Positions 25,296 through 38,231 are shown, numbered from the stretch's first letter. The stretch is 56,786 bases of DNA from Streptomyces odonnellii (GCF_000981895.1 NZ_LATD01000220.1:1-56786), one strand, 5' to 3'. The notes: generated by a model not told the origin, from the letters alone. Translations and numbers: made by a program.

Positions 25296-26191
25296 GCGCA
25301 CTCTCCGCCCCGCACGCCGCACCGGTCGCACGGCCCAGGATCGATCCGTACGCACCCGCCGCCCGGCGGGCCAGGCGGCGCTCCGCCGGGCTCGGGCTGC
25401 TGGCCTGGATCGTCGGGATCGTCTTCTGTCTGCCGGCGCTGTGGATGCTGCTCACCTCCTTCCACTCGGAGGCGGACGCGGCGACCAACCCGCCGTCCTT
25501 CGCCGCCGGGCTGACCCTCGACAGCTACCGGGTCTTCTTCGGCGCCGACGGCGGCGCGAGCCCCTGGCCGCCGCTGATCAACTCGCTGACCGCGTCCGTG
25601 TTCTCCACGGTGTTCGTGCTCGTCCTGGCGCTGCCCGCGGCGTACGCGCTCTCCATCAAGCGGGTGGAGAAGTGGACGGACGTGATGTTCTTCTTCCTCT
25701 CCACGAAGATGCTGCCGGTCGTCGCCGGACTGCTGCCGGTGTATCTGTTCGCGAAGAACACCGGGATGCTCGACAACATCTGGCTGCTCGTCATCCTCTA
25801 CACCTCGATGAATCTGCCCATCGCGGTGTGGATGATGCAGTCCTTCCTCGCGGACGTGCCGGTCTCCATCATCGAGGCCGCACAGGTGGACGGCGCGCGG
25901 CTGCCGACCGTGCTGGCGCGGGTGGTGGCTCCGGTCGCCGCGCCGGGCATCGCGGCCACCGCGCTGATCTGCTTCATCTTCAGTTGGAACGAGCTGCTCT
26001 TCGCCCGGGTGCTCACCGGGGTGACGGCCCAGACCGCTCCTGTTTTCCTGACGGGCTTCGTCACCAGCCAGGGCCTCTTCCTCGCCCAGCTCTGCGCGGC
26101 GTCCGTCGTCGTCTCCCTGCCGGTGCTCGCCGCCGGTTTCGCCGCCCAGGACAAGCTGGTCCAGGGCCTTTCTCTTGGAGCTGTTAAGTAA
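25292..26191 (+). CDS. polyol ABC transporter permease (MalG/SmoG-like)
   Basis: 299 residues, second permease, six helices beginning at LGLLAWIVGIVFCLPALWML. The EAA motif is SIIEAAQVDGARLPTVLARV near residue 190. ATGA overlap with the preceding permease. It forms the heterodimeric channel with it. The gene ends in TAATG, giving a one-base overlap with the dehydrogenase. Confidence 0.92.
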   Translation: MSALSAPHAAPVARPRIDPYAPAARRARRRSAGLGLLAWIVGIVFCLPALWMLLTSFHSEADAATNPPSFAAGLTLDSYRVFFGADGGASPWPPLINSLTASVFSTVFVLVLALPAAYALSIKRVEKWTDVMFFFLSTKMLPVVAGLLPVYLFAKNTGMLDNIWLLVILYTSMNLPIAVWMMQSFLADVPVSIIEAAQVDGARLPTVLARVVAPVAAPGIAATALICFIFSWNELLFARVLTGVTAQTAPVFLTGFVTSQGLFLAQLCAASVVVSLPVLAAGFAAQDKLVQGLSLGAVK

Positions 26192-27180
26192 TGAGGGCAG
26201 CGATCGTCGAAGCCGTCGGCAAGGTCTCCGTCACGACGGTGCCCGATCCCGCCCCGGGCCCCCGGGACGTGGTCGTGTCCGTCGCGTCGTGCGGCCTCTG
26301 CGGCACCGATCTGCACATTCTGCAGGGTGAGTTCGCGCCCACCCTGCCGATCGTGCCCGGCCACGAGTTCGCGGGCGAGATCGTGGAGATCGGCTCCGAC
26401 GTCACTGAACTGGCCGTCGGCGACAAGGTCGCCGTCGACCCTTCGCTCTACTGCCACGAGTGCCGCTACTGCCGGGCCGGACGGGGAAACCTGTGCGACC
26501 GGTGGAACGCGATCGGGGTCAGCAAGCCCGGCGGCGCGGCCGAGTTCGCGGTCGCGCCGGTGGCCAACTGCGTCAAACTGCCCGACCACATCGACGTACG
26601 GGACGCGGCGCTGATCGAGCCGCTGTCCTGCGCGGTCCGCGGCTATGACGTGCTCAGCTCGACCCTCGGCGCCGAGGTGCTGATCTACGGCTCGGGCACC
26701 ATGGGACTGATGATGCTGGAACTCGCCAAGCGGACCGGCGCCGCCTCCGTCGATGTCCTGGACATCAACCCGGACCGGCTGGCGACCGCCGCCGCGCTGG
26801 GCTGCTCGCGCTCCGCCGCCTCGGCCGACGAGCTCGACCGGCCGCGCGGCTGGGACGTCGTCATCGACGCCACCGGCAATGCCGCGGCCATCCAGGACGG
26901 GATCGGCCGGGTCGCCAAGGGCGGCACCTTCCTCCAGTTCGGTGTCTCCGACTACGCGACGAAGGCGGTCATCGAGCCGTACCGCATCTACAACCAGGAG
27001 ATCACCATCACCGGCTCCATGGCGGTGCTGCACAGCTATGAGCGGGCCGCCGCGCTGTTCGCCGCCGGGGTGCTCGACCCCGCGGTCTTCATCAGCGACC
27101 GGCTGCCGCTGGAGGAGTACCCGCAGGCGATCGAGCGGTTCAAGGCGGGTCTCGGCCGCAAGATCGTGGTCGAGCCGTGA
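26191..27180 (+). CDS. zinc-dependent polyol (sorbitol-type) dehydrogenase
   Basis: 329-residue medium-chain dehydrogenase, NAD-dependent, cytoplasmic. Catalytic zinc residues are Cys37 (CGLCGTDLH), His58 and Glu59 (VPGHEFAGE). The structural zinc lobe with four Cys (YCHECRYCRAGRGNLC) is intact, and the cofactor site is LIYGSGTMGLMML. It most resembles sorbitol/xylitol/arabitol dehydrogenases. Between polyol permeases and a PfkB kinase, it should oxidise the imported polyol to a ketose (for example sorbitol or mannitol to fructose). Start overlaps the permease stop by one base. Confidence 0.9.
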   Translation: MRAAIVEAVGKVSVTTVPDPAPGPRDVVVSVASCGLCGTDLHILQGEFAPTLPIVPGHEFAGEIVEIGSDVTELAVGDKVAVDPSLYCHECRYCRAGRGNLCDRWNAIGVSKPGGAAEFAVAPVANCVKLPDHIDVRDAALIEPLSCAVRGYDVLSSTLGAEVLIYGSGTMGLMMLELAKRTGAASVDVLDINPDRLATAAALGCSRSAASADELDRPRGWDVVIDATGNAAAIQDGIGRVAKGGTFLQFGVSDYATKAVIEPYRIYNQEITITGSMAVLHSYERAAALFAAGVLDPAVFISDRLPLEEYPQAIERFKAGLGRKIVVEP

Positions 27181-28112
27181 GCGGAGCCGCCGTGCGGCCG
27201 GGCGCCGTCCTGGTGATGGGGGAGGCGCTCATCGACCTCGTACCGTCACCGCTGGAGCCGCGGACGTACCACGCCGAACCGGGCGGGGCACCCGCCAATG
27301 TCGCGGCCGGACTGGCCAGGCTCGGCACGCCGAGCTGGTTCGCGGGCGCGCTCGGCGGCGACGGCTTCGCGCGGATGATCGAGGAACGGCTGGTCTCGGC
27401 CGGTACCGAACTCGGTCTGTGCGCGCGCTCGGAGCTGCCCACCACGCTCGCGGTCGCCGACCCGGGCCCGGACGGCACCAGCTACCACTTCCACGTGCAG
27501 GACACGGCGACGTTCCGGCTGCCGGACCACGCGGGCGAGGTGGAACGGTTCGCGGCGGTGTACGCGGGCGGCGTCGCGGCGGTCGTCGAACCGGCCGCCG
27601 AGGCCGTCGCGTCCACCGCGCGGGCCGCTGCCGGGCACACCCTGCTGGTGGTGGACCCCAATGTGCGCGAGGACCGGACGATCGATCCGGAAGCGGGCGG
27701 GCGACGGCTGCGCGAACTGTGCGGACTGGCGCAGGTGATCAAGGCCAGTGACGAGGACGTGGCCCGGCTCTGGCCCGGCGCGGACCCTGACGAGACCTGC
27801 CGGCGGCTGGCGGGGGAGGGCAGACTCGTGGTCCTCACCAGGGGCGCCCGGGGCAGTACGGGCTACGCGGGCCCGGCCGAGCCGGTGTCCGTGCCCGCGG
27901 TCCCGGTCGAGGTGGTCAACACCATCGGCGCGGGCGACGCGTTCATGTCGGGCGTCCTCAACTGGCTGACCACGACCGGCGCTCACCGCGACGGGGGCGC
28001 CGACGCGCTCTCGCGCGACCAGGTGACACGGATGCTGGGCTTCGCCTCGCAGGTGGCCGCCTCGGTCTGCGCCCAGACCGGTACGGAACCCTCGATACCG
28101 GCCGGTATCTGA
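27177..28112 (+). CDS. PfkB family carbohydrate kinase (fructokinase-like)
   Basis: 311 residues. PfkB landmarks: GEALIDLVPS at the start, GGAPANVAAGLARLG (signature 1 region) and the ATP/anion-hole motif VVNTIGAGDAFMSGVL near residue 250 with the catalytic Asp. GTGA overlap with the dehydrogenase gene. It should phosphorylate the ketose released by the dehydrogenase, giving fructose 6-phosphate or the equivalent. The exact sugar is not fixed by the sequence. Last gene of the operon; a 15-bp hairpin follows 24 bases later. Confidence 0.9.
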   Translation: MSGAAVRPGAVLVMGEALIDLVPSPLEPRTYHAEPGGAPANVAAGLARLGTPSWFAGALGGDGFARMIEERLVSAGTELGLCARSELPTTLAVADPGPDGTSYHFHVQDTATFRLPDHAGEVERFAAVYAGGVAAVVEPAAEAVASTARAAAGHTLLVVDPNVREDRTIDPEAGGRRLRELCGLAQVIKASDEDVARLWPGADPDETCRRLAGEGRLVVLTRGARGSTGYAGPAEPVSVPAVPVEVVNTIGAGDAFMSGVLNWLTTTGAHRDGGADALSRDQVTRMLGFASQVAASVCAQTGTEPSIPAGI

Positions 28113-28136
28113 GCGATCGAGGGTGTCCCGCCGCGC

Positions 28137-28176
28137 CCGGAGCCACCGTCCGACCTCCCCAGGACGGTGGCTCCGG
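28137..28176. terminator. 15-bp perfect hairpin between convergent sugar operons
   Basis: CCGGAGCCACCGTCC and GGACGGTGGCTCCGG pair perfectly around a 10-base loop. It lies between the kinase stop (28112) and the GH1 beta-glucosidase stop (28202) and so can end both operons. Confidence 0.88.
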
Positions 28177-28201
28177 CCGTTGCACGGCGAGTGAGGGCGG
28201 G

Positions 28202-29557
<1,356 letters not shown>

Positions 29558-29577
29558 GGACTGCCTTTCTGAAGTGG

Positions 29578-30438
29578 TCACTTGACGGCGCCCGCGGTGA
29601 GGCCGGCGACGAGATAGCGCTGGAGGAGAAGGAACCCGACGACCACGGGCACGCTGACGACCAGCGAGGCGGCCATGATCTGGTTCCAGTAGACGTCGTT
29701 CTGGGTGGCGTACCCCTGGAGGCCGACGGCCAGGGTCCTGGTGGTGTCGTTGGTCATGACCGAGGCGAAGAGGACCTCGCCCCAGGCCGTCATGAACGCG
29801 TAGACGGCGACGGCGACGATGCCGGGGACCGCGGCGGGCACCACGACCCGGAACAGCGCCCGGATGGGCCCGCAGCCGTCCACCATGGCGGCCTCGTCCA
29901 GCTCCCTGGGGATCGAGTCGAAGTACCCGATCAGCATCCAGATGGAGAACGGCAGCGAGAACGTCAGATAGGTGAGGATCAGGCCGCCGCGCGAGCCGTA
30001 CAGCTCGACGCCCGTGGTGTTCCCGATGTTCACGAAGATCAGGAACAGCGGGAGCAGGAAGAGGATGCCGGGGAACATCTGGGTGGACAGCACCGTGACG
30101 GTGAAGACCCGCTTGCCGCGGAACCGGTAGCGGCTCACGGCGTACGCGGCGAACACCGCGATCACCACCGAGAGCGCGGTCGCCGAACCCGCCACGATCA
30201 GCGAGTTGACGAAGTACTTGGCCAGCGGAACGGTCGACCAGATGTCGATGTACGGACGGATCGTGAAGTTCGCCGGGAACCACTCGAAGGTGCCCGACAC
30301 ATCTTCCAGCGGCTTGAGCGAGCTGCTGACCATCACATAGACGGGCAGCAGCGCGAAGGCCGCCAGCAGTGTCAGTACGACGCGGCGCGTCCAGACGAAC
30401 GACTGCGGCGGTGCGATGGGAGACCTGGGCCTAGCCAT
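29578..30438 (-). CDS. sugar ABC transporter permease (MalG-like)
   Basis: 286 residues, six helices, beginning [20 protein letters not shown]. The EAA loop is [20 protein letters not shown], the contact site for the ATPase. It overlaps the preceding MalF-like gene by 8 bases and is followed directly by the GH1 gene, so uptake and hydrolysis are translationally linked. No ATPase gene nearby; MsiK-type sharing expected. Confidence 0.92.
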   Translation of the reverse strand: MARPRSPIAPPQSFVWTRRVVLTLLAAFALLPVYVMVSSSLKPLEDVSGTFEWFPANFTIRPYIDIWSTVPLAKYFVNSLIVAGSATALSVVIAVFAAYAVSRYRFRGKRVFTVTVLSTQMFPGILFLLPLFLIFVNIGNTTGVELYGSRGGLILTYLTFSLPFSIWMLIGYFDSIPRELDEAAMVDGCGPIRALFRVVVPAAVPGIVAVAVYAFMTAWGEVLFASVMTNDTTRTLAVGLQGYATQNDVYWNQIMAASLVVSVPVVVGFLLLQRYLVAGLTAGAVK

Positions 30439-31441
30439 TCGAGCCCTTCCTTCCCCGTGAGGTGAGGAGCAGATAGACCGCCGTGACGACCAGCAGGAAG
30501 AGCAGCAGCAGTACGGACATCGCGGAGCCGGAACCGAAGTTCCAGGTGACGAACGACGACTGGTAGATATGGATCGAGATCAGATCCGCCGCTTCCGGCG
30601 CCGACTTGCCGAACAGCACATAGGGCGTGTTGAAGTCGTTGAACGTCCAGAGGAACAGGACGAGCACCAGCACCTGGTTGACCGGGCGCAGCGACGGCAG
30701 GGTGATCTTGCGGATCTGCTGCCAGATGCCGGCCCCGTCGATGGAGGCGGCCTCGTACAGATCGCGCGGAATGTTCTGGAGCGCGGCCATCAGCATCAGG
30801 AACGCGAAGGGCCAGGACTTCCAGAGAGAGACGACGACCAGCGCGATGAAGCTGTTGTTGCCGATCAGCCAGAACGACGGTTTGTCGGTGAGGCCGAGCT
30901 GGTCGTGCAGGACGTGATTGATGATGCCGTTGTCGTGCTGGAACATGAACGCCCAGGTGATGACCGCCGCGTAGACGGGCAGGGCGTAGGGCACCAGAAA
31001 GATCGTCCGCAGTATGTTCCGGCCGCGGAAGTTCTCCTGGAGCATGATCGCCGCTGCCACTCCGAACAGCCAGGACAGCCCGACGGAGAGCACGGTGAAG
31101 GCGCAGGTCACCAGGAACGAGTGGAGCAGCGCCTGCCCGATGGGGGCGTCGAAATCAATGGCGATCTTGTAGTTGTCGAAACCGGCGGAGGGGGAATTGC
31201 CCCAGTTCCGGATGAAGAACTGGGTGAGCTGCCGGAAGCTCACCCAGATCCCGATCACCATCGGGATGATGTGGATGAGCAGTTCGAGCACAACCGCGGG
31301 CAGCAGCAGGAGATAGGGCAGACCGCCCTGACGGATCCGGTCGGGGATGCGCAGCGGACGGCGTCCGCGCGCACCCCCGTTGTCCGTCTTCTCCGGATTG
31401 CCCGCCTTGTGCCCACTGCTGGGTGTCACGGTGGCGGTCAT
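30431..31441 (-). CDS. sugar ABC transporter permease (MalF-like)
   Basis: 336 residues. A basic cytoplasmic N-terminus (about 40 residues) precedes helix 1 at LPYLLLLPAVVLELLIHIIP. The EAA motif YEAASIDGAGIWQQIRKITL is near residue 235. The large periplasmic loop after helix 1 (FRQLTQFFIRNWGNSPSAGF) is typical of MalF-type partners. Ten bases after the binding-protein gene, same operon. Confidence 0.92.
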   Translation of the reverse strand: MTATVTPSSGHKAGNPEKTDNGGARGRRPLRIPDRIRQGGLPYLLLLPAVVLELLIHIIPMVIGIWVSFRQLTQFFIRNWGNSPSAGFDNYKIAIDFDAPIGQALLHSFLVTCAFTVLSVGLSWLFGVAAAIMLQENFRGRNILRTIFLVPYALPVYAAVITWAFMFQHDNGIINHVLHDQLGLTDKPSFWLIGNNSFIALVVVSLWKSWPFAFLMLMAALQNIPRDLYEAASIDGAGIWQQIRKITLPSLRPVNQVLVLVLFLWTFNDFNTPYVLFGKSAPEAADLISIHIYQSSFVTWNFGSGSAMSVLLLLFLLVVTAVYLLLTSRGRKGSNG

Positions 31442-31451
31442 GGGGAGAGCC

Positions 31452-32762
31452 TCACTGCGCCATCTGCTGCTGGGCCTTGGTCAGGGCCGCCTTGACGGAT
31501 TCGGTGGTCACCGGCTTGCCGGCCGCGGCGTCGGCCCACAGGCCCTTGACGGCCGCACCGACGGTCGTCTCGAACTGCGACTCGTTCGCGACCTGGGGGA
31601 GCGGGGCGGCGCTGGTGGAGAGCGTGTCGCGGAGGACCTTCAGGTCGGGTGCGGCGAACGCGGCGTCGGTCTGCGCGGCCTTCACGGGCGGGATCGCGCC
31701 GAAGGTCTTGTTGAGCAGCTTCTGCTCTTCGTCGCTCGTCATGAACTTAACGAACTTCTTGGCGCCGTCGATGTTCTTGGTGTTCTTGAACACCGCGATG
31801 TTGATGCCCGCGACCATGGAGTTGGTCTGGGTGCCGGAGCCCGGGGTGCCGGACTGGACCGGAACGGGGGCGACGCCCCAGTCCTCGGGCTTCATGCCCT
31901 GCGAGGCGAAGGTCGAGGCCGCGGCCTGCCACAGCACCATGGCGGTCTTGCCCTTGGAGAAGTCCTGGAGGGACTGGTTCTGGGCGTACTCCGCGTTGCC
32001 CGGAGCGATGATCTTGTCCTTGGCCATGAAGTCGATGTACTGCTTCACAGCGGCGACCGCGCCGTCGGAGGTGAAGGTCGGCTTGCCCGCCTTGTCGAAG
32101 AAGTCGACACCGTGCTGCTTACCGAGGGCGAAGACCTGGTGGATGTTGTTGGAGTTGTTGCCGCCCTCGGCGCCCAGCGCCCACTTGCCGTCCTTGGAGA
32201 TCTTCTTGCCGTCCGCGACCAACTGGTCCCAGGTGGCCGGCGGCTGGGTGATGCCGGCGTCGGCGAACATCTGCTTGTTGTAGTAGAGCGCGTACGCCAG
32301 CGAGTACAGCGGCACGGCGGCGGGGTCCTGACCCTCCGCACCGGCCGAGGCGACCGCCGACTCGACGAAGCGGTCCCGGCCGCCGATCGCGTCGAAGTTC
32401 TTCTGGTCCCACGGCAGCAGCGCGCCCGTCGCCTGCAGCGAGGCCGACCAGGTGTTGCCGATGTTCAGCACGTCGGGGCCCTGACCCGAGGTGGTGGCGG
32501 CGAGGATCCGGTTGAGCAGATCGGACCAGGGGATGACTTCGAGCTTCACCTTGATGCCGGTCTGCTGCTCGAACTTCTTCAGTTCGGGCGTGAGTATCTT
32601 CTTGTCCGCCTCGATGTTGGGCCCCTGGTTGGATGCCCAGTAAGTCAGGGTTTTGGGCGATTCGTTACTTCCGCCGTCGCTGGAGGAACCGCCGCCGCAG
32701 CCGGTGATGGCCGTGAGGGCACTGACGATGGCGACTGCTGCTGCGGCTCTGATGGTGCGCAT
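31452..32762 (-). CDS. sugar ABC transporter, substrate-binding lipoprotein
   Basis: 436-residue family 1 binding protein. Signal MRTIRAAAAVAIVSALTAI leads to a lipobox ITGC with Cys22, then a Gly/Ser linker. The mature domain starts KTLTYWASNQGPNIEADKK. Likely binds a beta-glucoside or oligosaccharide, judged only from the GH1 gene in the operon. Start: ATG at 32762, after AAAGGGG; the longer frame adds 18 non-signal residues. Its promoter region carries an AT-rich dyad shared with the divergent ROK gene. Confidence 0.9.
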   Translation of the reverse strand: MRTIRAAAAVAIVSALTAITGCGGGSSSDGGSNESPKTLTYWASNQGPNIEADKKILTPELKKFEQQTGIKVKLEVIPWSDLLNRILAATTSGQGPDVLNIGNTWSASLQATGALLPWDQKNFDAIGGRDRFVESAVASAGAEGQDPAAVPLYSLAYALYYNKQMFADAGITQPPATWDQLVADGKKISKDGKWALGAEGGNNSNNIHQVFALGKQHGVDFFDKAGKPTFTSDGAVAAVKQYIDFMAKDKIIAPGNAEYAQNQSLQDFSKGKTAMVLWQAAASTFASQGMKPEDWGVAPVPVQSGTPGSGTQTNSMVAGINIAVFKNTKNIDGAKKFVKFMTSDEEQKLLNKTFGAIPPVKAAQTDAAFAAPDLKVLRDTLSTSAAPLPQVANESQFETTVGAAVKGLWADAAAGKPVTTESVKAALTKAQQQMAQ

Positions 32763-32819
32763 GTGGGATGGCCCCTTTCCGGGGGTGGCAGCGTTCGGGA
32801 GTCGAACGGCCTCCATGAC

Positions 32820-32840
32820 TTAATTTATGACGTGATTTAA
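32820..32840. promoter_or_regulatory. AT-rich dyad, candidate ROK operator
   Basis: A 21-base imperfect palindrome bounded by TTAA on both sides, with 7 of 10 position pairs complementary about the central C at 32830; half-sites TTAATTTATG and GTGATTTAA. It is 16/21 A+T (76%) in a genome above 70% G+C. It lies about 58-78 bases before the binding-protein ATG and 65-85 before the ROK ATG. The composition resembles NagC/Mlc (ROK) sites, which have AT-rich TTATTT/AAATAA arms. Confidence 0.6.
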
Positions 32841-32904
32841 GAGGTGAGGGAAGGTCGCGTCAAGGTTTGTGACCGGGGTATGTTGCGTCCACGGAAGGAG
32901 CACC

Positions 32905-34245
32905 ATGGGAGAGCGCGGCAGACGGACGGTGCGTGACCTGCGAAGGGACAACCGTGCCAGGGTTGTACAACGGTTGTATTTCGACGGTCCGCTCAGCCGC
33001 CAGGAGCTCGGTCCTGCCACTGGGCTGAGTTCAGGCTCTATCAGCAACGTCGTTGCCGAACTCGCCGCCGAGGGCCTTCTGGAGGAGGCCGGCGTGGTCG
33101 ACTCGGACGGCGGCCGCCCCCGTACGCTGCTGCGCGTCGCCCCCGGCGGCGGACTGCTCATCGGCATCGACATCGGCGAGACCCGGGTCCGGGTCGAGCT
33201 GTTCGACCTGTCCCTGACGGAACTGGCCCGCACCGACCGGCTGCTGGCCCAGCACGGTTACGATGTCGAACGCATCGTCTCCCATGTCCGTACCGGCGTC
33301 GCGGACGTACTGCGCGACACCGGGGCCGACTCCGGGCAGCTCCTCGGCATCGGCATCGGGGTCCCCGGGATCATCGAGCGCGGTGGCCGGGACGGGGCCG
33401 TGGTGCACGGGCAGACCATCGGCTGGACCGCGGTGCCCTTCGAGCGACTGCTGCGCGAGGTCCTCGACGTACCGTCCGAAGTGCCGCTGTTCATCGACAA
33501 CGGAGCCAAGACGCTCGGGCAGGCCGAGATGTGGTTCGGCGGCGGCCGGGGCGCCGGTACGGCGGCGATCGCGCTCATCGGCTCCGGTGTCGGCGCGAGC
33601 GTCATCCACGGCGGCGCGCTGGTCGAGGAGAGCGGCCGGGGCAGCGCGCTCGAATGGGGCCACACCACCGTGCACATGCGCGGCCGCCGCTGCCGCTGCG
33701 GCTCCATCGGCTGTCTGGAGGCGTACGCCGGAGCGGAGGCGATGCGCGAGCGCTGGTACGAGGCGGGCGGGCCGCTGCCGGACGACGCCGACGACGAGAC
33801 GGCGCTGGCCGCGCTGCTCGCGGCGGCCTTCCCCGGACCTGACGGGCCCGAGCCCGACCCGGTGGCGGTGTCCCTGCTCGACGACACCGCGGAGTGCCTG
33901 GGGGCGGCCGTCGCCGATCTGACCAATCTCTTCCTGCCCGACCGCATTCTGCTCGGCGGGTGGGCGGGGCTGCTGATCGGACCGCATCTGCTGCCCGCGA
34001 TCCGGCGGCACGCGGAGGCGTACGCGCTGACGCACGCGGCGGCGCGCACCACGATCGAGCTGGGGCAGCTCGGCCCGGACGCGGTCACGGTGGGCGCGGC
34101 GACCCTGCCGCTCGCGGCGTTCCTGGCCCGTGGCGGCAGTCGCCCCCGCGTCCCCGGGCCGGCCGCCGAACCGGACCCGGGCGGAGTCGCGGCGCCACGC
34201 CGCTGGCGCCGCGCGTCGACGCCGACGGGCGGCACACCGGGGTGA
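32905..34245 (+). CDS. ROK family transcriptional regulator
   Basis: 446 residues. The N-terminal winged helix-turn-helix (PLSRQELGPATGLSSGSISN, then VVAELAAEGLLEEAG) precedes a ROK sugar-kinase-like domain beginning LLIGIDIGETRVRVELFDL. Zinc-site Cys residues are in RCRCGSIGCLEAYAGAEAM. Regulatory, not a kinase, because of the DNA-binding domain. The ATG at 32905 has GGAAGGAG just upstream. Divergent from the ABC/GH1 operon and sharing a short control region, so it most likely represses it and senses its sugar. The C-terminal 40 residues are Pro/Arg-rich and probably disordered. Confidence 0.9.
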   Translation: MGERGRRTVRDLRRDNRARVVQRLYFDGPLSRQELGPATGLSSGSISNVVAELAAEGLLEEAGVVDSDGGRPRTLLRVAPGGGLLIGIDIGETRVRVELFDLSLTELARTDRLLAQHGYDVERIVSHVRTGVADVLRDTGADSGQLLGIGIGVPGIIERGGRDGAVVHGQTIGWTAVPFERLLREVLDVPSEVPLFIDNGAKTLGQAEMWFGGGRGAGTAAIALIGSGVGASVIHGGALVEESGRGSALEWGHTTVHMRGRRCRCGSIGCLEAYAGAEAMRERWYEAGGPLPDDADDETALAALLAAAFPGPDGPEPDPVAVSLLDDTAECLGAAVADLTNLFLPDRILLGGWAGLLIGPHLLPAIRRHAEAYALTHAAARTTIELGQLGPDAVTVGAATLPLAAFLARGGSRPRVPGPAAEPDPGGVAAPRRWRRASTPTGGTPG

Positions 34246-34498
34246 GAGCGGGCCGGTACCGGAAGCCCGGGGGGCGCAGCGTCCGCCGGACGCCTCCGGT
34301 GGTGTTCCGCCGATAGTGCCGGGCTCGCGGGGTCCGGCACGCACACTTACGGTGTTGTCGTCCGTCGCCAGGACTCCGCCCCGGCTCCTTCCTCCGCCTT
34401 GCGATCGCACGCACCGGAGCCAGCTCACCGATCCGGCCCGGTCGACAAGACACCCCCTGGACGCAGGTCGCGGGCCGCGGGTTCAGTCGCCGCGGCCG

Positions 34499-35626
34499 TC
34501 AGGCCGAGTCGCGTACCACCAGGGACGGTTCGAAGATCACCGAGGTGACCGCGCGGTCCGAGCCGGACAGGCGGTCCAGCAGCAGGCGGGCCATCTCCGC
34601 CGCCATCTCCTCCACCGGCTGCCGGATCGTGGTCAGCGGCGGCCGGCACGCCAGCGCCGCGCTGCTGTCGTCGAAGCCGACCACCGCGACATCCTCCGGC
34701 ACCCGTCTGCCGTGCTCACGCAGCACATGGCACGCGCCCACCGCCATCAGGTCGTTCGCCGCGAACACCCCGTCCAGATCCGGGTGTTCGGCGAGCAGCC
34801 GCTCCATCGCGCTCTCGCCGGTCTCCTGGGTGAACCGTCCCTCGGCGATGGGGATGTACGGATGGCCGTGCCGTGCCATCGTGTCCCGGAAGCCCGCGAG
34901 CCGGTCCTGGCACGCCGGTACGTCCAGCGGCCCGGTGATCGTGGCGATGCGCCGGCAGCCGCGCGCCAGCAGATGCTCGGCCGCCAGCCGCGCGCCGTCC
35001 TGGTGGGCGAGATCGACATAGCTGATACGGGCCGGCCGGGCGGGACGCGCGTACAGCACGGCGGGCAGCCCCGCGTCCGTGATCAGCTCGGGCAGCGGAT
35101 CCTCGGCGTGCGTCGACACGACGAGCGCGCCGTCCGCGCTGCCCTGCCGGAGATACGAGACGACCTCGTCGCGGGCGCCGGACGTCTCGGCGAACATCAG
35201 GACCGGGTACATGCCGTGCGGCCGCAGATAGTTGACGACCCCTGTCACCACCCGGCCGAAGAACGGGTCGGCGAAGACCCCCGCCGTGAAGGAGTTGTTC
35301 GCGCCGTCCGGCCCGGCGTCCCCGTCGCCCTCCGCGGAACCCCGGGCGGCGACGGCCGGGGCGGTCGCCGAGCCGTCGGACGAGTCGTCCCCCGCCCCCG
35401 AGACCACCAGCGCGATCGCGTCCGCGCGCCGGGTGACCAGGGAGCGCGCCGCGCGGTTGGGCGTGTAGCCGGTCGCGGCCACCGCCTGCCGCACGGACTC
35501 CTGTATCACCGGGTCGACATTCCGGACACCGTTGACGACCCGCGAGACCGTCGCGCGCGACACACCGGCGGCTCGCGCCACATCCTCCAGGGTGGGCGCT
35601 CCTGCCGGTCGCGGGTGTTCCGTCAT
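34499..35626 (-). CDS. LacI family transcriptional regulator with a low-complexity insert
   Basis: 375 residues. The helix-turn-helix TLEDVARAAGVSRATVSRVV is followed by the hinge helix YTPNRAARSL and a periplasmic-binding-protein-like sensor (FAANDLMAVGACHVL, VVGFDDSSAALACRPPLTTI). Residues about 77-110 are an unusual Ser/Asp/Gly/Ala-rich insert exactly where the sensor domain should begin. Its operator is in its own promoter (35648-35661), so it is autoregulated. The predicted -10 leaves almost no leader, so the mRNA may be leaderless. I see no copy of its operator before the ABC/GH1 operon, so its targets are uncertain. Confidence 0.88.
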   Translation of the reverse strand: MTEHPRPAGAPTLEDVARAAGVSRATVSRVVNGVRNVDPVIQESVRQAVAATGYTPNRAARSLVTRRADAIALVVSGAGDDSSDGSATAPAVAARGSAEGDGDAGPDGANNSFTAGVFADPFFGRVVTGVVNYLRPHGMYPVLMFAETSGARDEVVSYLRQGSADGALVVSTHAEDPLPELITDAGLPAVLYARPARPARISYVDLAHQDGARLAAEHLLARGCRRIATITGPLDVPACQDRLAGFRDTMARHGHPYIPIAEGRFTQETGESAMERLLAEHPDLDGVFAANDLMAVGACHVLREHGRRVPEDVAVVGFDDSSAALACRPPLTTIRQPVEEMAAEMARLLLDRLSGSDRAVTSVIFEPSLVVRDSA

Positions 35627-35633
35627 GCCCCTA

Positions 35634-35661
35634 TTTATAGCAGCAGTGGAGAGCGCTCTCC
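35634..35661 (-). promoter_or_regulatory. lacI promoter with perfect 14-bp operator
   Basis: GGAGAGCGCTCTCC (35648-35661) is a perfect palindrome close to the CebR-type TGGGAGCGCTCCCA. On the minus strand TATAAA (35634-35639) is a fitting -10 and the operator fills the spacer and part of the -35 zone (CGGAGA). The start point would fall at or next to the ATG at 35626, that is, a leaderless transcript. Confidence 0.65.
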
Positions 35662-35727
35662 GTGGTCTTCGCTGGTGAGCGCGGTGATGGCGGCCGACGC
35701 GGGGAACCGGGCACCGGTCGCCGGTAG

Positions 35728-38091
<2,364 letters not shown>

Positions 38092-38231
38092 GCGCCCACG
38101 ATCTCTCTTCCGGCTGTCTTCGGCGTCGTCCTGAAGAGGTCAATCCGGTGTACTGCTGTCGTAGTACGAGGTGGAGCCGGATGTCCCCCCATAGAGGTAA
38201 TGTCACGGATGCTGACCGATGGGGGGACGGG

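Noticed and set aside
32963..32978. TTGTACAACGGTTGTA, resembling the galactofuranose-locus operator
   Set aside because: It is inside the ROK coding sequence (residues VVQRLY region) with an extra base in the centre, which breaks the dyad; probably coincidence.
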